Positions 36,801-50,165 of a stretch of DNA of 64,000 bases are shown one piece after another (position 1 is the first letter of the stretch; the number at the start of each line of letters is the position of its first letter). Where the stretch lies: contig NC_026661.2 in the NCBI RefSeq assembly GCF_000004075.3, positions 5,726,058 to 5,790,057 of the forward strand, written 5' to 3'. A model generated the notes under the pieces. That model had not been told where the DNA came from and ran no database searches. It worked only from the letters and a program-made list of their open reading frames with translations. The stretch comes from Cucumis sativus. Lineage: Eukaryota > Streptophyta > Magnoliopsida > Cucurbitales > Cucurbitaceae. A program made the position numbers and the translations under genes.

Positions 36801-39800
36801 TTTTTGCTTTATAACATTAATCCTATTCACAATTAACCTTTTTTTTCTTTATTAAATCATTATACCAAATTTAAATTCAAAGTAAAAAAAGAGTAATTTT
36901 TAGCACGATTTTTTTTCTAGATTCTTTCCAAAACATAAATAAAAAGTAACCGTTTGTAAGATGCACACTAAATCATCTACCATATAGATACAATACAGTT
37001 CTTTTTAAAAAACGTTAGATTTGAAATTTGGTTATATTTTATGAATATATTTTTTTTAAAAAATTTTGGAAGAACTAATTTCGAAGTGAAATTTGTACAT
37101 TTTAATATAAAATTTGAGAGAATAAAAGAAATTATGAAAGAAAGTTTGGAGACATGTTTCATCTTTGGAAAGCGGTGATGTGGCATAATGTTTGGTACAA
37201 TTAAATCTAAAGTTATATGTTTGATTTGCTGATTTGGAAAAAATAAAATGTCAATGTGGTTTCTTCTTTCTTTCTTATTTAACAAAAAAGAAATAACAAA
37301 GGAGGGGTTATTGTTTATTAAAACCAATTAAGTAAATTGGAGGAATAAATATTGCCAACAAATCCTTCTATACTGTCCTTCTTTCCTACTATACATACAT
37401 ATGTGTGTGTGTGTGTGTTTTGATTTTTAAAAGAAAAATAGAGAAATTTTACAGCTAAGGAAATGAAAATGGCCTATTTTTTCATCTCAATCATGTTCTG
37501 TGTTTTACTTTCAATACTTTCTCAACTTTTTCCAATGTGCAGACCCCTTTTAGCCCTGCCCTGCCCATGGGGTTTAGGCAATTTTCCTTCTTTTCTTTTT
37601 CAATCCTAATTGCAAATATATACACATTTTCAAAATATTATACCATCCACACACACACAATTGGCAATTTGACATGATACTATTTTAAATTGGAAGGATT
37701 ATAAACTAAAAATTAGGGTAATTTTTGATGGAATGAAGAGTTGTTAGAGACACAAAGTTATGAATAATAATAATAATAATTGAGAAAGAAAAGCAGCTGA
37801 ATCTAGGTCCATTTTTGGTTTTGTATTTTACATTACTAACAAAAAATTGATTATATATATGCACAACAATTTGAATGAATGATTTGTCCAACTCATCTTG
37901 CTCTTTCTTTTTTATACTGTCATTTTGCTGCTTGTGAGATTTTCCTTTCAACTTCATCCAAAAATATGAAAGGAAAAAAAGAAAAAGAAAAACCCCACCA
38001 ACTATTTTGCTTCTTTTAATGCAAATATGCAAAAAGCATCAAACCCAATGTGCCTTTCTAAGACAAGGGACCATTCATACATATAACCAAATCCTTTATA
38101 CCTTTTATGTATTTTGTACTATTTTTTGATCTCTTCTGCTTCTTCACTACCCTTTTTTGTTACGCCATTTCATATATTAATACTATTGTTCATATTTCTT
38201 ACCCTTTACATTTAGCTCAAATATAACATTATTTTCAAAGAAATACAATTCTATACTTATTGTTTTTAACTTTATTAAAAACAACAATTTAATTCCTTTA
38301 TTATTAAATTTGTAATAATTTGATATGTTGTTTTTTAAAATAAAATTTATAGATATTATTTTTATCCAATAGGCTGTGTTATCTATATTTTCTATTAGTG
38401 TTTTTTTTTTTTTAAATCAATCTAAAATTTTAAAATTACGAGAAAAGTATACTTTTCATTTTTTTAAAAATTTGACAAAAAATAATGGTAAAAATTTGTA
38501 TTGAAAAAACTAGGAGAAAATATAGTCTATTTGTAAAAATACAAAAAATGAAGTGATTATTGAATAGTCTGACTTTGTTTTTTAAATGTACAAGAGATCA
38601 AATAAGATCAAACCTCCAACTATAGAGTGGAAGAAAATGCCACTTCTCTTTGTAAGCTAAGTTTTTTTAGGATTGGAATTGCGAGAACAAGGGACGATCA
38701 GATTACCTCGCAACAATTCATTCCATATCATAAAAAGTCTCTTCATAATTAACTTCAAACTTATTGTGTAGCAACTTGTTCTTTGTATTTTATAAACATA
38801 TTTAGACCCTAATATATACATATGAACAAAAAGAAAGTGGACTAAGCGTTGATAAATTTGTTACGAAAGGGAGAATAGATTGTTATAAATTTTAAAGCAC
38901 ACAACTATTAGTTTCATATAAGTTTATAGATCAAATTTGTCTTAAAAGATTTGAGTTTGAGTTTTGCATCATTACAAAGATATCATATCAACAAAATGGA
39001 AAAAAAGGACTTTATATGATTGTTAACATTTCAAATAGCATAAACTCAACACCTTGGACAAAAAAATGGAAGCTACAATGCACCGTAATAAACTGAGAAT
39101 GGAAACGAAGACTCTAACACCTCGAAATTGTTGTAGATCACTATCACACCTATTTTGTTTCTCAATTTCTATCTAAAAGTTTAACTTATTTTCACTTCCA
39201 CAATAATTTGAAAACATTTATTGAAAGGTTAAATGTGCAACCTTTTAAAGAATAGGAGTAACTTAGATTGATTTTGTGCATTCTTCTTGCCACTTGTACA
39301 ATAAAAAACAATTCTAAAGAAAAAAGAAGAAATTTTTTCACATAAACTATAATTGAACAATTAAATAAAATACATAAAAGTGATGTTGGATGTGAACTGA
39401 CTTATCTTTCAAATAATATATATGAGATATGCAACATGTTTGTATATCACACTCAAATGTTCAATCCTAGATTACACATGCTGAATTTTCTTTTACAACT
39501 GGAAGAGATTCAGGGAAAGTGTAACCTAGGGGTTTTTTTCTTAAATATATATTTTTTGATCTGAATTATACAAACGATGGAAACCTATTTGAATGACTAA
39601 TGTCCTACGACGAGTGTGTCTCCAGCACAGTGCATTTCTGGTTCTTTGCCAACAGTGTTTATTCTCTTGCATTAATTTTCTTTGTATTCTTTCTTCTACG
39701 AATTTTCCCCCCTACTCTGTTTTGGCGTTTGTCCATATCTGCAGCCACTGTCCTCCTGCATTTAAGACTGTTTCACTGCTTGTTTTTGACATTGATTCAG

Positions 39801-39947
39801 TACCCATTTTTGTCTTTGTAATCGCTCCTTAAAAAAACTACTACTTTTTCACAAAACCCCATCATCCCATTTCCCATTCATCTTCTTCTTCCTATTTCTC
39901 TGTTCTGTCACGAAATTTTCTTTTTAGAGTTATTTGGTTCAAGAGAA
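33882..39947. other. Gene-free intergenic region
   Basis: Six kb of AT-rich DNA with a (GT)n run at about 37401-37417 and an (ATA)n run at about 37762-37780. Short open frames on both strands lack family resemblance. The last 100 bases are CT-rich (about 39880-39900) and probably form the 5' leader of the DUF547 gene. Confidence 0.5.
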
Positions 39948-40012
39948 ATGAGAACCGAAAACCCATCTTCTAATTTTCTTCTTCTGAAATCTTCTTTTTG
40001 ATGTTCATCTGA
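39948..40012 (+). promoter_or_regulatory. Two upstream ORFs in the DUF547 gene leader
   Basis: An ATG at 39948 opens a 17-codon frame that stops at 39999-40001. Overlapping that stop, an ATG at 40001 opens a 3-codon frame ending at 40012. Both precede the main ATG at 40036 in what is probably the leader. They could restrain translation of the main frame. Confidence 0.4.
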
Positions 40013-40035
40013 AAAAGTCTTCTTGTCGACAAGAA

Positions 40036-43000
40036 ATGGTGAGAGCATTCGATGTTTCTGTGAAATGAATCGAATATCATATTTGTTCTGTATGTCTTGT
40101 CTGCGTTGGTTGACTTTTAGTAGGATGTTATGGAGTTTCTATAGTCTATAGTAATGATTTTTGCTGTTCTAGGGAGAGGTGTTTTATGGATTTTTGTTTT
40201 GGTTTTAGGAAATGGTAAAGGGGAATAAACAGCAAATTTCTGATGGGGATGCTCAGATTTCCTTAAAGCAGGAGGTATGGTGAAAACATTTGTTGTAGAT
40301 ATTATATGAAGCTTGTAAAGTTGTAATGGGTTTGTTTTTGTAGAAGTTCCATTGTGTTCAATGAGAAAACAGGCACTAAAATCACCGAGCGTTTCGCGGG
40401 GTTTCCGGGTTGTGGATTATTTTGGTGCAGTGTTCTTAAAGGAAACCAGTCTGAATATGAATTGACTTTTTAAATGTTTAAATACGTATCTGTGGCTAAA
40501 AACAAAATTTCTATGAGCACGTAGAAAATAATCTAAATGGGCCATGAATTCCAAGTGCCTTTTTGAAATGGTTTTAAGCATTTACAAGTTTTTTGGGGAG
40601 TACTTTTTGATATGTAATGTAACCTAGCAATATGAAATCTTTGAGAAGTATTGTTGTGAATCGTGATATATAAACCGAACCCATTCTCAATCGAACCTTC
40701 ATCATATAAGGGTTATTTATTCTATATTCCTATGGTTTTTAATCTGTGTTTAGAACATGTTGTTTGAACCAGATTGTTCGTGAGTTAGGAGTGATGTTTT
40801 CAAATGAAACAGTTTTCTTGCTAACACTTGATAGAAAGGCTAAGGCCGTTTGGATTGTTTTTAAGAAGTTCGTGTTTTCCAAAAAAACTCAATTATATTT
40901 AATCTCTTTTGATAAAAACTATTAAATTACTCTTCAAAAGCTATTTTGAACTATTACCAAATCACTCTAATTTTTTCGAACATGTTTTGATAATTAGTAT
41001 GTATTTAAAAAATGCCTAATTCCTAGTGTTTGTTCAGAGGAAATGTATTAATTCTTTTGAATATTTTTTTATTTGATACTAAAATCTATGAAACTTTGTA
41101 AGTTGTTGGATATGTAACCAATTAAGTTTGTGAGTCAAACTTCTAGTTCTGATCGAGCTTGTTTGTGATATTCTTGGACGTTCTCCTTAGCATACTGTGT
41201 GCTTTTTTTTCCCCTACAGATTCTACAGCTTGAAGAACAATTACAAAGCCAGTTCGCCACTCGCCATGCCTTGGAGAAAGCAATCAATTTTCAGCCTCTA
41301 TCGCTTTACTCCGCCACCGAAGACGCGATACCAGAGGTAAGTTCATGGCTAAACTTTCCATACATGTAGTTTTATCTGGTTGTATTGTTGTATGTGAATA
41401 TCCTTGAGAATGCCATATGTTTGGGGAATCCATCCTTGTTTGTTGTTTCATCAAATTCTTGAGATGAAATGTCCATAGTCTTACCAGTTCTCATCATTGT
41501 CAGGCTGAGATGGAACTGATTAAACAGATAGCGGTCTTGGAGTTAGAAGTCGTTTATTTGGAAAAATATCTTCTCTCTCTATACCGTCGAACTTTCAATC
41601 AACAAGTGTCCTCTTTTTCTACCATGGATGATAGGCTTGAATCATATATTGAGCCTAATAACGTGATAGAAGGAGAACATTCTTGTATTCATTCTGACCA
41701 TATCGGGTCACCAGAAACTTTATTTGATAATCAATCAAAAGGAAGAAACGTAGTTGAGGAACCAGAGAATCTGTCGCACTTGCATCGCAGCAATTCATCT
41801 CTGTCACAGAGATCGCTCGGTTCATCTAGAAACTACTCTCTGTCAAAGTCTATGGCTAAAGCAGTAGATTCATACCATTCCTTTCCATTATCAATGCTGG
41901 AGGTAACTTGATGTTGATACATCTTGGACATGATAGAACTTTAAATATGCATCTCTTTCTCATTTGGGAATTTCACATTGTTTTTTCAGCAATCTCGAAT
42001 TGATGTTCCGAGTTCTACAAGCCTTGGGGAGCATCTCGGTGCCTGTTTATCCATTCGAGTTGACGAGTCCCCTAACTGGCTTTCCGAGGAGATGATCAAG
42101 TCCATCTCTGCAATATATCGTGAACTTGCCGAACCTCCTTTGATGAATCACAACAATCCTTCTCCGATCTCACCTTTGTCATCCATGTATGAACTTTCTT
42201 CACAAGACTTTGGCAGTATGAGGAACTACGAGAAGTCACTCAACTCGCATTTTGAGAACCCTTTTCACACTGAAGAATTTATTGCACCATATGACACAAT
42301 GTTGAAAGTGCAATGGATTTCGAGAGAGAGAAAAAATGACTCAGATATCAACCACATGCTACAAGGTTTCAGGTGACTCCTCATTAAAAGAAACTATCTG
42401 TTTCTTATGCCTTGACTTTCATATATTTCATTTGTTTATGCTGTTGGCAGATCACTTATTTTTCGGCTTAAAGAAGTCAAACTCAAAGCGATGAAACATG
42501 ACGAAAAGCTTGCGTTTTGGATTAATGTACACAACACACTTGTAATGCATGTAAGTTCTAAACTTAGCAACAACTGTGTGTTTTTCCTTTGATAACATCA
42601 TAAAGCCTACTAGTATATGTTTGTTATTCTTTGTTCCACAGGCTTATCTGCAATATGGGATCTCCAAACATTGTTTGAAGAGAATATCTTTGATACTCAA
42701 GGTGAGGATAGCTTCTATTTCTTCAATCAACCAAAATAAAATTCTATAATTTCTTCTTTCATTTATCTGTTGTGCTTTCCAGGCTGCATACAATATTGGG
42801 GGCCACATAATAAGTGTAGATAAGATACAAAGCTCAATTCTTGGGTGTCGTTTGCCTCGTTCAGGACAGGTATCATCTCAAAATTATGTATGTCCTCAAA
42901 ATTTGTGTTACTAGTATATATATCAGTACATTCGGTGTTTGACTCATTTGTTGCTTGACTAGTGGTTGCACCTGTTCCTCTCGTCAAAAACGAAATTTAA

Positions 43001-43514
43001 GGTCAACGATGTACAAAAGTCCTTTCCAATCAACCACCCTGAACCTCGGTTATACTTTGCTCTATGTTGTGGGAGTCATTCTGATCCTGCGGTATGATAC
43101 CATCTGATAATGCTATGAAATGTGTTAAAACATTTTAGTATTAAGGTATATCCAAACAAACCCGATTTTGAACTCGCTACTTGACGTTTTATGCAGGTAC
43201 GTATCTATACGGCGAAGAGGGTGAATGAGGAGCTGGAGGTTGCAAAAGAAGAGTACATCCTTTCAAATTTGAGGGTACACAAAGGGCAGAAAATTCTTCT
43301 CCCAAAGATCGTGGAGTCTTTTGCTAAGGATTCTGGCCTATGCCTGGAAGATTTGGAGAACACTGTGGAATGTCTAAGGTCCAAGAGGCGGATAAATGAC
43401 ATTCAGCAGCGGCAACGAAAGAAGTTATGGAAGAGTATTGGATGGATACCTCATAACTTCACCTTCAGCTTTCTGCTGCCCAACGAATTGTCATGCCAAT
43501 CCTTGTCTCGATAG
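40036..43514 (+). CDS. MIP1-type leucine-zipper / DUF547 protein
   Basis: Plant protein family with an N-terminal Lzipper-MIP1 coiled coil and a C-terminal DUF547. Its molecular role is poorly known. Ten exons: 40036-40038, 40209-40274, 41220-41336, 41504-41902, 41990-42372, 42451-42550, 42642-42701, 42783-42869, 42963-43091 and 43197-43514, giving 553 residues. The coiled coil covers about residues 20-90 (heptad-like ILQLEEQLQSQF and AVLELEVVYLEKYLLSLYRR). A Ser-rich low-complexity middle follows (about 90-315). DUF547 spans about 322-490, seen as KLAFWINVHNTLVMHAYLQYG, then AAYNIGGHIIS, LYFALCCGSHSDPAVRIY. The C-terminal tail is WIPHNFTFSFLLPNEL. The first coding exon is just the ATG. Exon 2 has a second in-frame ATG two codons later (40212), so initiation could use either. 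Confidence 0.9.
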
Positions 43515-44853
43515 TTTCATCATCAATTTAGTTTGTTTTTCCTCAACGGTATCAAATCGGATAGTGGGAATCCCAAAGTATTCTTTTCGGGAGAGATTCG
43601 ATCTTGGAGCTACTACATCAACGAATTGTTTGGCGTTCAAGGATGCCAAGGTTTGAGAGGGGTACAGACCCATTTTTATGTACAATGATTTGATTGCAGC
43701 TTGGAATGACGGATGAATCATGACCAAAGCCTTTGAGTTTTGATAAAGAAAAGGAAAGGCCTACCGAGAAAAGGCTAATGATGTTGAATTCAAGAGGAAA
43801 AGATAATGGTGGTATTTGGACAAAAAAGTTGAGCTATTTGGTTGGTCAAAATAGGTGTAGCAGGTTATGATTCAACTGTCATCCTAAGATGTCTATTGTT
43901 TGTTGATGTAATGTATCAAAATACTTTAAGTTTTTTAGACATCCTTTGATTTTGACAGTCTGCTCTAAGGAAGTTTGCCACATGGTTGTTTCCCATTTGT
44001 GACAATTGAGGATGGATTTCCCTTTACCCCTACAATTAAACTATTAGATTTAGCCAATAATATCATGTATATATTTTTTATCAGCTATTACACTTTGAAA
44101 TAACTTTTTTCGTTTTTTAACATCAATCGAAAAGCTATTATATTTGCATATGAGGTCATTTTCATAATTTACAATTTGAATTTAAAATGTCACATCAACA
44201 TGTCGACCTATTTGATTACAGCGATAAATAATGTGTTAAAAAATCTAAAAATTGATCTTTGCCTTTAAATTAGAAGACATTTTTTGTAGCTCATTTAATC
44301 TCACCTAGCTTTTTGTTTAAACTCATTAAAAAGTCTTATAACAACAAAGATATCGTTATTCGAACTACTAGAAACTAAACCTAATTTTACATCTAGTAAC
44401 ATTGTTACGTGTGAAATTATGATAAATGTTAAGATTGGGAAGTATTATTGATTTCTTGGAATGGTGTGTGAGAGAAGGAAAGATGAGAAGCATAGCAATT
44501 GATTGAAGCAATATCCATGGGGAACAATGTCCAAATTTGAAGTGTGCGTGTATAGTTATGAAGTATAAACAAAACTACCGTAACTGTTTTTCTTAAGAAA
44601 GTGTGATTATAATATAAAAATATATGTGAAGAAAGTGAAGAGAGAGAAGGAAAAAAAGAAAAAAGTCCTGGAAACTCGAATCCCAACAAAGAACCACCCG
44701 CCACAGAGTCTTCTCATAGCTTGGCGGTTCTGTGTGACCCCTTTTCTCCATTGTCATCGATTTTCCATATCCCATTTTCTCTTTTACAGCAAACCCTAAT
44801 CCCTCATTTTTGTTCCTTAAAATCCCTCCAACGGTGGTTCCATTTGGCGAAAG
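43515..44853. other. Intergenic region: DUF547 3' end and PDV2 promoter
   Basis: The first 400 bases look like the 3' untranslated region of the DUF547 gene. The last 150 bases (about 44700-44853) are CT-rich and should hold the PDV2 leader. The open frames on the minus strand are shadows. No other gene was seen. Confidence 0.5.
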
Positions 44854-47745
44854 ATGGAACAACAAAGCACCGCTATAATCTTAGCTAGAGCCACGGAGTT
44901 GAGGCTAAAGATTAGAAGCTCTGTTAACACAACCACCACCACCACTTCCGCGGTTACTTCCCGGGATGATCGCTTTTCTGTGGATGAAAATAATGGCGTT
45001 GTTGGTTCGCGCCGGAGTGAGGCTGATGCGAGCGGAGAGGCGGAGGAAGATGAGGAAGCGGTGAGGCTTTTGAATATCTGCGATGCACTTGAATCTCTCG
45101 AGAATCAGCTCTCTTCATTGCAGGTTTGATTATTGTTGCTTTTCTTGTTTTCTTGTTTTCTGAATGAAGATTATGCTTCGATTTGGTTTGGTTTCCTTTC
45201 GCATTTTTGTTATTGCGTCGATAATGTTGAGAATTTCTGTGGCTTGTTTGATTGATATAGACCTGCTTGATTCTGTTGGTTAATAATTATGTTTGGACTC
45301 TCAATCCTATAGAAGAATCCATGATATGCAGTTAGTCTATTATTTTTGTAGCATGTGAAGAGAAAAAGTATACTTTGAGGTACGATTTCGATGTCCATGA
45401 TAGTCACATATTTAGAACTTAAAATCTTACAAGTTTTCTGACAACCAAATGTAGTTTGGTTTAATACTTGATTGCTCAAAGATAACCTCGGCCAAGTAGT
45501 CAGAATATAAAATTTGTTTTGAAACAGTTTAAGGGTATGCAATTACAATTCTACTCACAATATAAAATTTGATTTAATATTTGGTATGATTTTTCCCAAA
45601 AAACTAGGAATCATCATACCATCTTTTTAGATATGGAACTATTTTTCTTTTATTTGAAATGTTCCTAAACATATGCTATAGTCTGAAAGCTTGTGTTTCT
45701 ATCGTCGGTGCCTCGTCACGCTCACTGCCATTCTGTGGTAGTAGAGCAAAAATATGAACGGGGACTGGGGAGCATGATCTCCCTCAATTCAAACATCTTA
45801 TTTTATATATTTACAAAAATTAGTATTGGACAGTTGTATGGTGTTAGACCACCGGTTATACACACTTCTACTCGGAGGAGCAAAAATGAGAATTCACTGT
45901 CTGGTTAATGTTTGACTTCAGTTTATGTGTTCTTTTATTATTTTGTGTGAGGTGGTGTGGGGTCATATATATATGTACGTGTAGGGTATTATTTTGGGCA
46001 TCTTAAAAGTGAATGTTTGTGTAAACTTGGAGAGTACTGCCCTCTCGGAAGGTGGAGTTGTAATATTTCTGATTATCAATATCAAACCAGTGCTTTCTAT
46101 ATTTGTGTATTTGGTGATTCTTAAATATGGCTGATGGTTTTAGTGCTTCAGGATATGTGTAGGGTTGACGAAACTTAAAACCTTCAATGCCCCACTTCAC
46201 TGGCATGTTTATTGATATTGCTTTTTCTAGTTTCAATGAGTATGTATCAGTTGTTTACCAAACTGTTATTCGTTCTGGTGTGCTATGCACTTATCCCCGT
46301 GGCTCTGTTAGCTTGTTTGACTGTTGGTGGATTTCTCCTGCTCATTGATTCTTGTTATGGTGTGAATCATCCAAAGATGGTGGATTTCATCTTTTTTCTC
46401 TTTGAGTTGTGTTAATTTAGTTCGCAAGTGTATCCAATTCTCAGGATCCTGGTCCTTTACTGACAATTAAATCTGGTATAAATTTTTAACTTATAGGTGA
46501 GTTTGTCCATGCATAGATATTGAAAAGATTCTATATATTAATATTCTAAAAAGGACAAGGAGAGTGAGGATAGGTTTCCCTCCATCAAAGAACCTATGGG
46601 AACCAATAGGAAAGATCCCCAATTGGTTGCACGGAAGGGATAAAATTATAAAAAAGAAGAGGAAAATAGTAATTTATAAAATTAACTTGAGATCTCCATT
46701 TGTGAGCTAAAATAATGTACTTATGAATGTTAAAATCTGTTTATGCTGATTTTAAAAGTTCTTTAATTAATGATAGGAATCACTTCTTGTCTTATACATC
46801 CATCAATCGTGATTCTTGGCTAAAAGATGTTAAATTTCAATTAAAACACCTACAAAAGAAGCTGCTAAATTATTTCTTAATTTTGACTTTTCATGCCGTA
46901 TCTTCCTTCATTTTGTAGTTTTTGAAGCCATTTTCAACATGAATCTGAAATTCGACAACAATGATGTTTGTATGTCCAATATAATGGACCTTGAGAGAGA
47001 GGCTAGTTACCGTGTTGGTGCAACAACGTTTCATTTGTAGCATAATTTAGATGGAATATTGTTCCATAGAACATCCTTCTAATACTTCTTTCTATCTTCT
47101 AATTTGCAGGATTTACAACAACGGCAAAGGTATGAGAAAGAAGTAGCCCTTTCCGAAATCGAACATAGCCGCAAGATTTTACTAGATAAACTGAAGAAAT
47201 ACAAAGGAGGGGACTTGGAAGTGATACATGAGACTTCAGCTTTTGTTGGTGAGACAGTGCAGCACAACCAAGATCTCATGCTTCCTCCATATCCAACCCA
47301 TCTTGGTAATGGCTACTTATATCCCATCCCTTCTGGACACAAGTCTGTGAGTAATGGGCTAATTGACGCCACGGCAAATAAAGCTACAAATGAACTTAAT
47401 GAATCAGAAAGGAAACAACCGAAATCAGATTCCTGGAAGTCGAAGAATGGAATGGGATCTTTCATTAGGGTAGCTGCAAAATCAGTTGTTACTATTGTTG
47501 GCATAGTATCCATACTCCACTTGACTGGCTTTAGACCCAAGTTTGCAAAGAAAGTTGCTGCTTTGAAGGTTTTTGACATTTTTCGAAGGTCTGCAAGTGA
47601 AAATAACGGATTGCACAATGAATGTCCTCCTGGTAAATTCCTTGTGATGGAAGATGGGGAAGCTCGATGCGTAGTGAAAGAGAGAATTGAAGTTCCATTT
47701 TCTTCAGTCGTGGCTAAACCAGATGTAAACTATGGAAGCGGGTAA
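44854..47745 (+). CDS. PDV2: Plastid division protein PDV2
   Basis: Outer-envelope protein that recruits the dynamin ARC5/DRP5B to the chloroplast division site from the cytosol and binds ARC6 in the intermembrane space (family knowledge). Two exons, 44854-45123 and 47110-47745, separated by a phase-0 intron of 1986 bp; 301 residues. Visible features: N-terminal ILARATELRLKI; a Thr- and acidic-rich linker; a coiled coil of about residues 72-125 (LLNICDALESLENQLSSLQ then LQQRQRYEKEVALSEIEHSR); one membrane segment at about 209-231 (FIRVAAKSVVTIVGIVSILH); and a conserved intermembrane tail NECPPGKFLVMEDGEARCVV. The protein ends NYGSG, and a C-terminal Gly is typical of PDV proteins and needed for ARC6 binding in Arabidopsis. 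There is no cleavable transit peptide. Confidence 0.94.
45124..47109. other. PDV2 intron, 1986 bp
   Basis: Single intron between the two PDV2 exons, with donor CAG|GTTTGA and acceptor TTTGCAG. No element boundaries or intact frame were recognised inside it. Confidence 0.6.
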
Positions 47746-50165
47746 CAGTTCAATCCCATGCTCTTGTGTGTTTTCTCTTCAACTATGCTAACTTTTACTT
47801 TCTTCAATAATAAAAAAGAAAAGTTTTGGTTCACCTGGTTATATGCAATAATAGATGCTCTAATTATCTGGCATTCATCTTTTGGAAGAAAGTACTGACA
47901 TTTCAAAGATCATACGAAAGCTTCACTCTTCATTCTTCAAAAGTAGCTAAAGAATCCGCTTCTTAACCTGTAGTTGGAACTGAAAGAACAATTGACAACA
48001 TCTAACAATTAGTGAGAGATTTTGATACGGTTAATTAAATAAAAGTGTGTTTTGGAGTAATTTTGAATAGAATGAAAAATTTTAAAATCACTCTCAAATA
48101 CTGTCCTTGTAATTAAGGTTCCATTTGGTTCAGTGAAAATCTGAGAGAACCCATTTAGATTTTCATCTTTCCCCAACTCTAGTAATTTGAAAGCTAATGA
48201 CATGGGCGAGCTCATGTTGGTCTAATTATTTAAAGATGATGCTTATTTGTTGTCTAAATTTTTAATCAGCATACTTGAACGTTAAACTTTATGTTTATCA
48301 TTGGTTCATCCCACCAGTATTTTGAAGGCGTTTCGACTCAATCAACCTACACTCTACTTTCTTTCTGTTACTATTTTATTCAACCACAAGTGTGGCCTAT
48401 TTTCAATCTAATTTTATCATGCTTTATCCACCCACGACTATTTATAGAGTAGTTATTAGGTGATATAATTAAATTCATCTTCATTCTTCAACTTAAATCC
48501 GTGGGTTAATTGATAGTTTAAGAGTCACGTGTGTTCAAACTTTAGTTCAAATAGTTTGTAACATAATGTACATGTGTAATGCCAAGAAGATTATCTCTTC
48601 GAGCATCTAATTTATAATCTTAATAATTTGGATATAAATTACGATATTTTGTTTCCAAGACATCTTATTTCAAACACGTTAGAAGATAAAATCATCCAGT
48701 ATCAAGCATGCCAAAGATGAAATCATCCTATATGGAACATTTTGAAGATAGTTATTTAAATGAAAAGGTTGATATTGAAAAAAGAGCTACATATAGAGAC
48801 AAAATAATATGACACATTGGGAATATTTTGAAAGTATATTCACTCTTTTGTTGAGCTGTTGAATTATGTCCACAAAACAATATATCACCTATGATATCAA
48901 TAATAAATCATGGGTTTTTGAGAAATACGACATCACATCTACTACTCAGCGGATTCTTGATTTCACAGATATCTTGGTTATATTTTCACCATTGGTTGGA
49001 AATGACATTGATGTATCAAGATATATAATTGACATTACTATAAATTGAGCTAATAGAAAAGATGAAAATGGCTATTTATCAAATTGAAACTTATCATACA
49101 TGATACACTCAAAATTTATGTTACTTTTCCTAAGTGAACGAACATAGTTAAAATGTCTTGAATATGTTATTTGATACTACGAATGATCAAGCATGTGCAC
49201 GATTTGTTTGGTTATTGAAGTATAATTTGATAGATTGATATGCTAGTATTGAGTCAAGATCTTGGTGCACCCGTCTCTAGTATGGAGAACTTTCGAAAAG
49301 TAGAAAATTTATCTACGTTAATCACTTTTTTTTTTTTTTCTCTTTTCATCCTCTTTAGTTATGTTTGAATTGATTGAAGTCGTTATACTAATTTTTGGAT
49401 AATGAATAAATTTAGAAGCAATCATCATTATTTAAGCATTTAATCCGGTAACAACTTAAATAATTATGACTCCTCTTTGAGTTAATTATGAAAAGATATG
49501 TTTAGTCACAAATCAATGCAAGTTCAAGCGAATTGTCATAAACTTATTAACATAAAACCTCAATCACGTAAAAGTAAAAGAAAAAGATAGAGAGAAAGGA
49601 ATGAAGGTTGACATTAATGATCCTCCACTTTTGAAGCAATCAAAGTTAAGGTATAAGAAGTAAAAGTGAGAAATTTGAAATATAGGGTAAATAAGTTATA
49701 GAGAAAAACTTGTATATTATTATTTAAAGTTTAGAGGGTGAAATTGGTAATTTATGTTTAAGGCGAAATATATAAGTGAAGTGAAGTTAAGTTGGTAATC
49801 TTTGAATTAGCTGAAAAAAGTTGAAAGATTTATTGGATATTATAATTAATTGCCGGTTGTGGTTTATGGAGTAGGGGTGTATGGGGATAGATGAAAATCC
49901 AAATGGGTGCTTACAGTTCTTCACGGACCAAAAATGGAACTTTCTTTGGGACCCATCATTATCCACATGGTATGTGGATTGTGGACGATGCCATTGGTGC
50001 CAAGCTCAGGAACTAGTAACTTCTCATCCTTTCTTACCAAACAATTTATAATTTTAGTTTAGTGCCTTTTTCAATTGCTAAATCTGTGCTTCTTCAAATT
50101 AGTTTATAATTTGAGCATTTCAAAATTTTCTGGGGGTGCACTAAACAGGACTTAAATTCTCTTCA
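47746..50165. other. Intergenic region between PDV2 and TIC62
   Basis: PDV2 3' region with AATAAT-type signals near 47806, then AT-rich DNA without recognisable genes. The last 300 bases form the TIC62 promoter and leader. Confidence 0.5.

Noticed and set aside
37706..38032. 108-residue minus-strand frame with a hydrophobic N-terminus
   Set aside because: It starts at TTG rather than ATG, and the hydrophobic part comes from poly(A/T)-rich DNA. No peptide motif was found.
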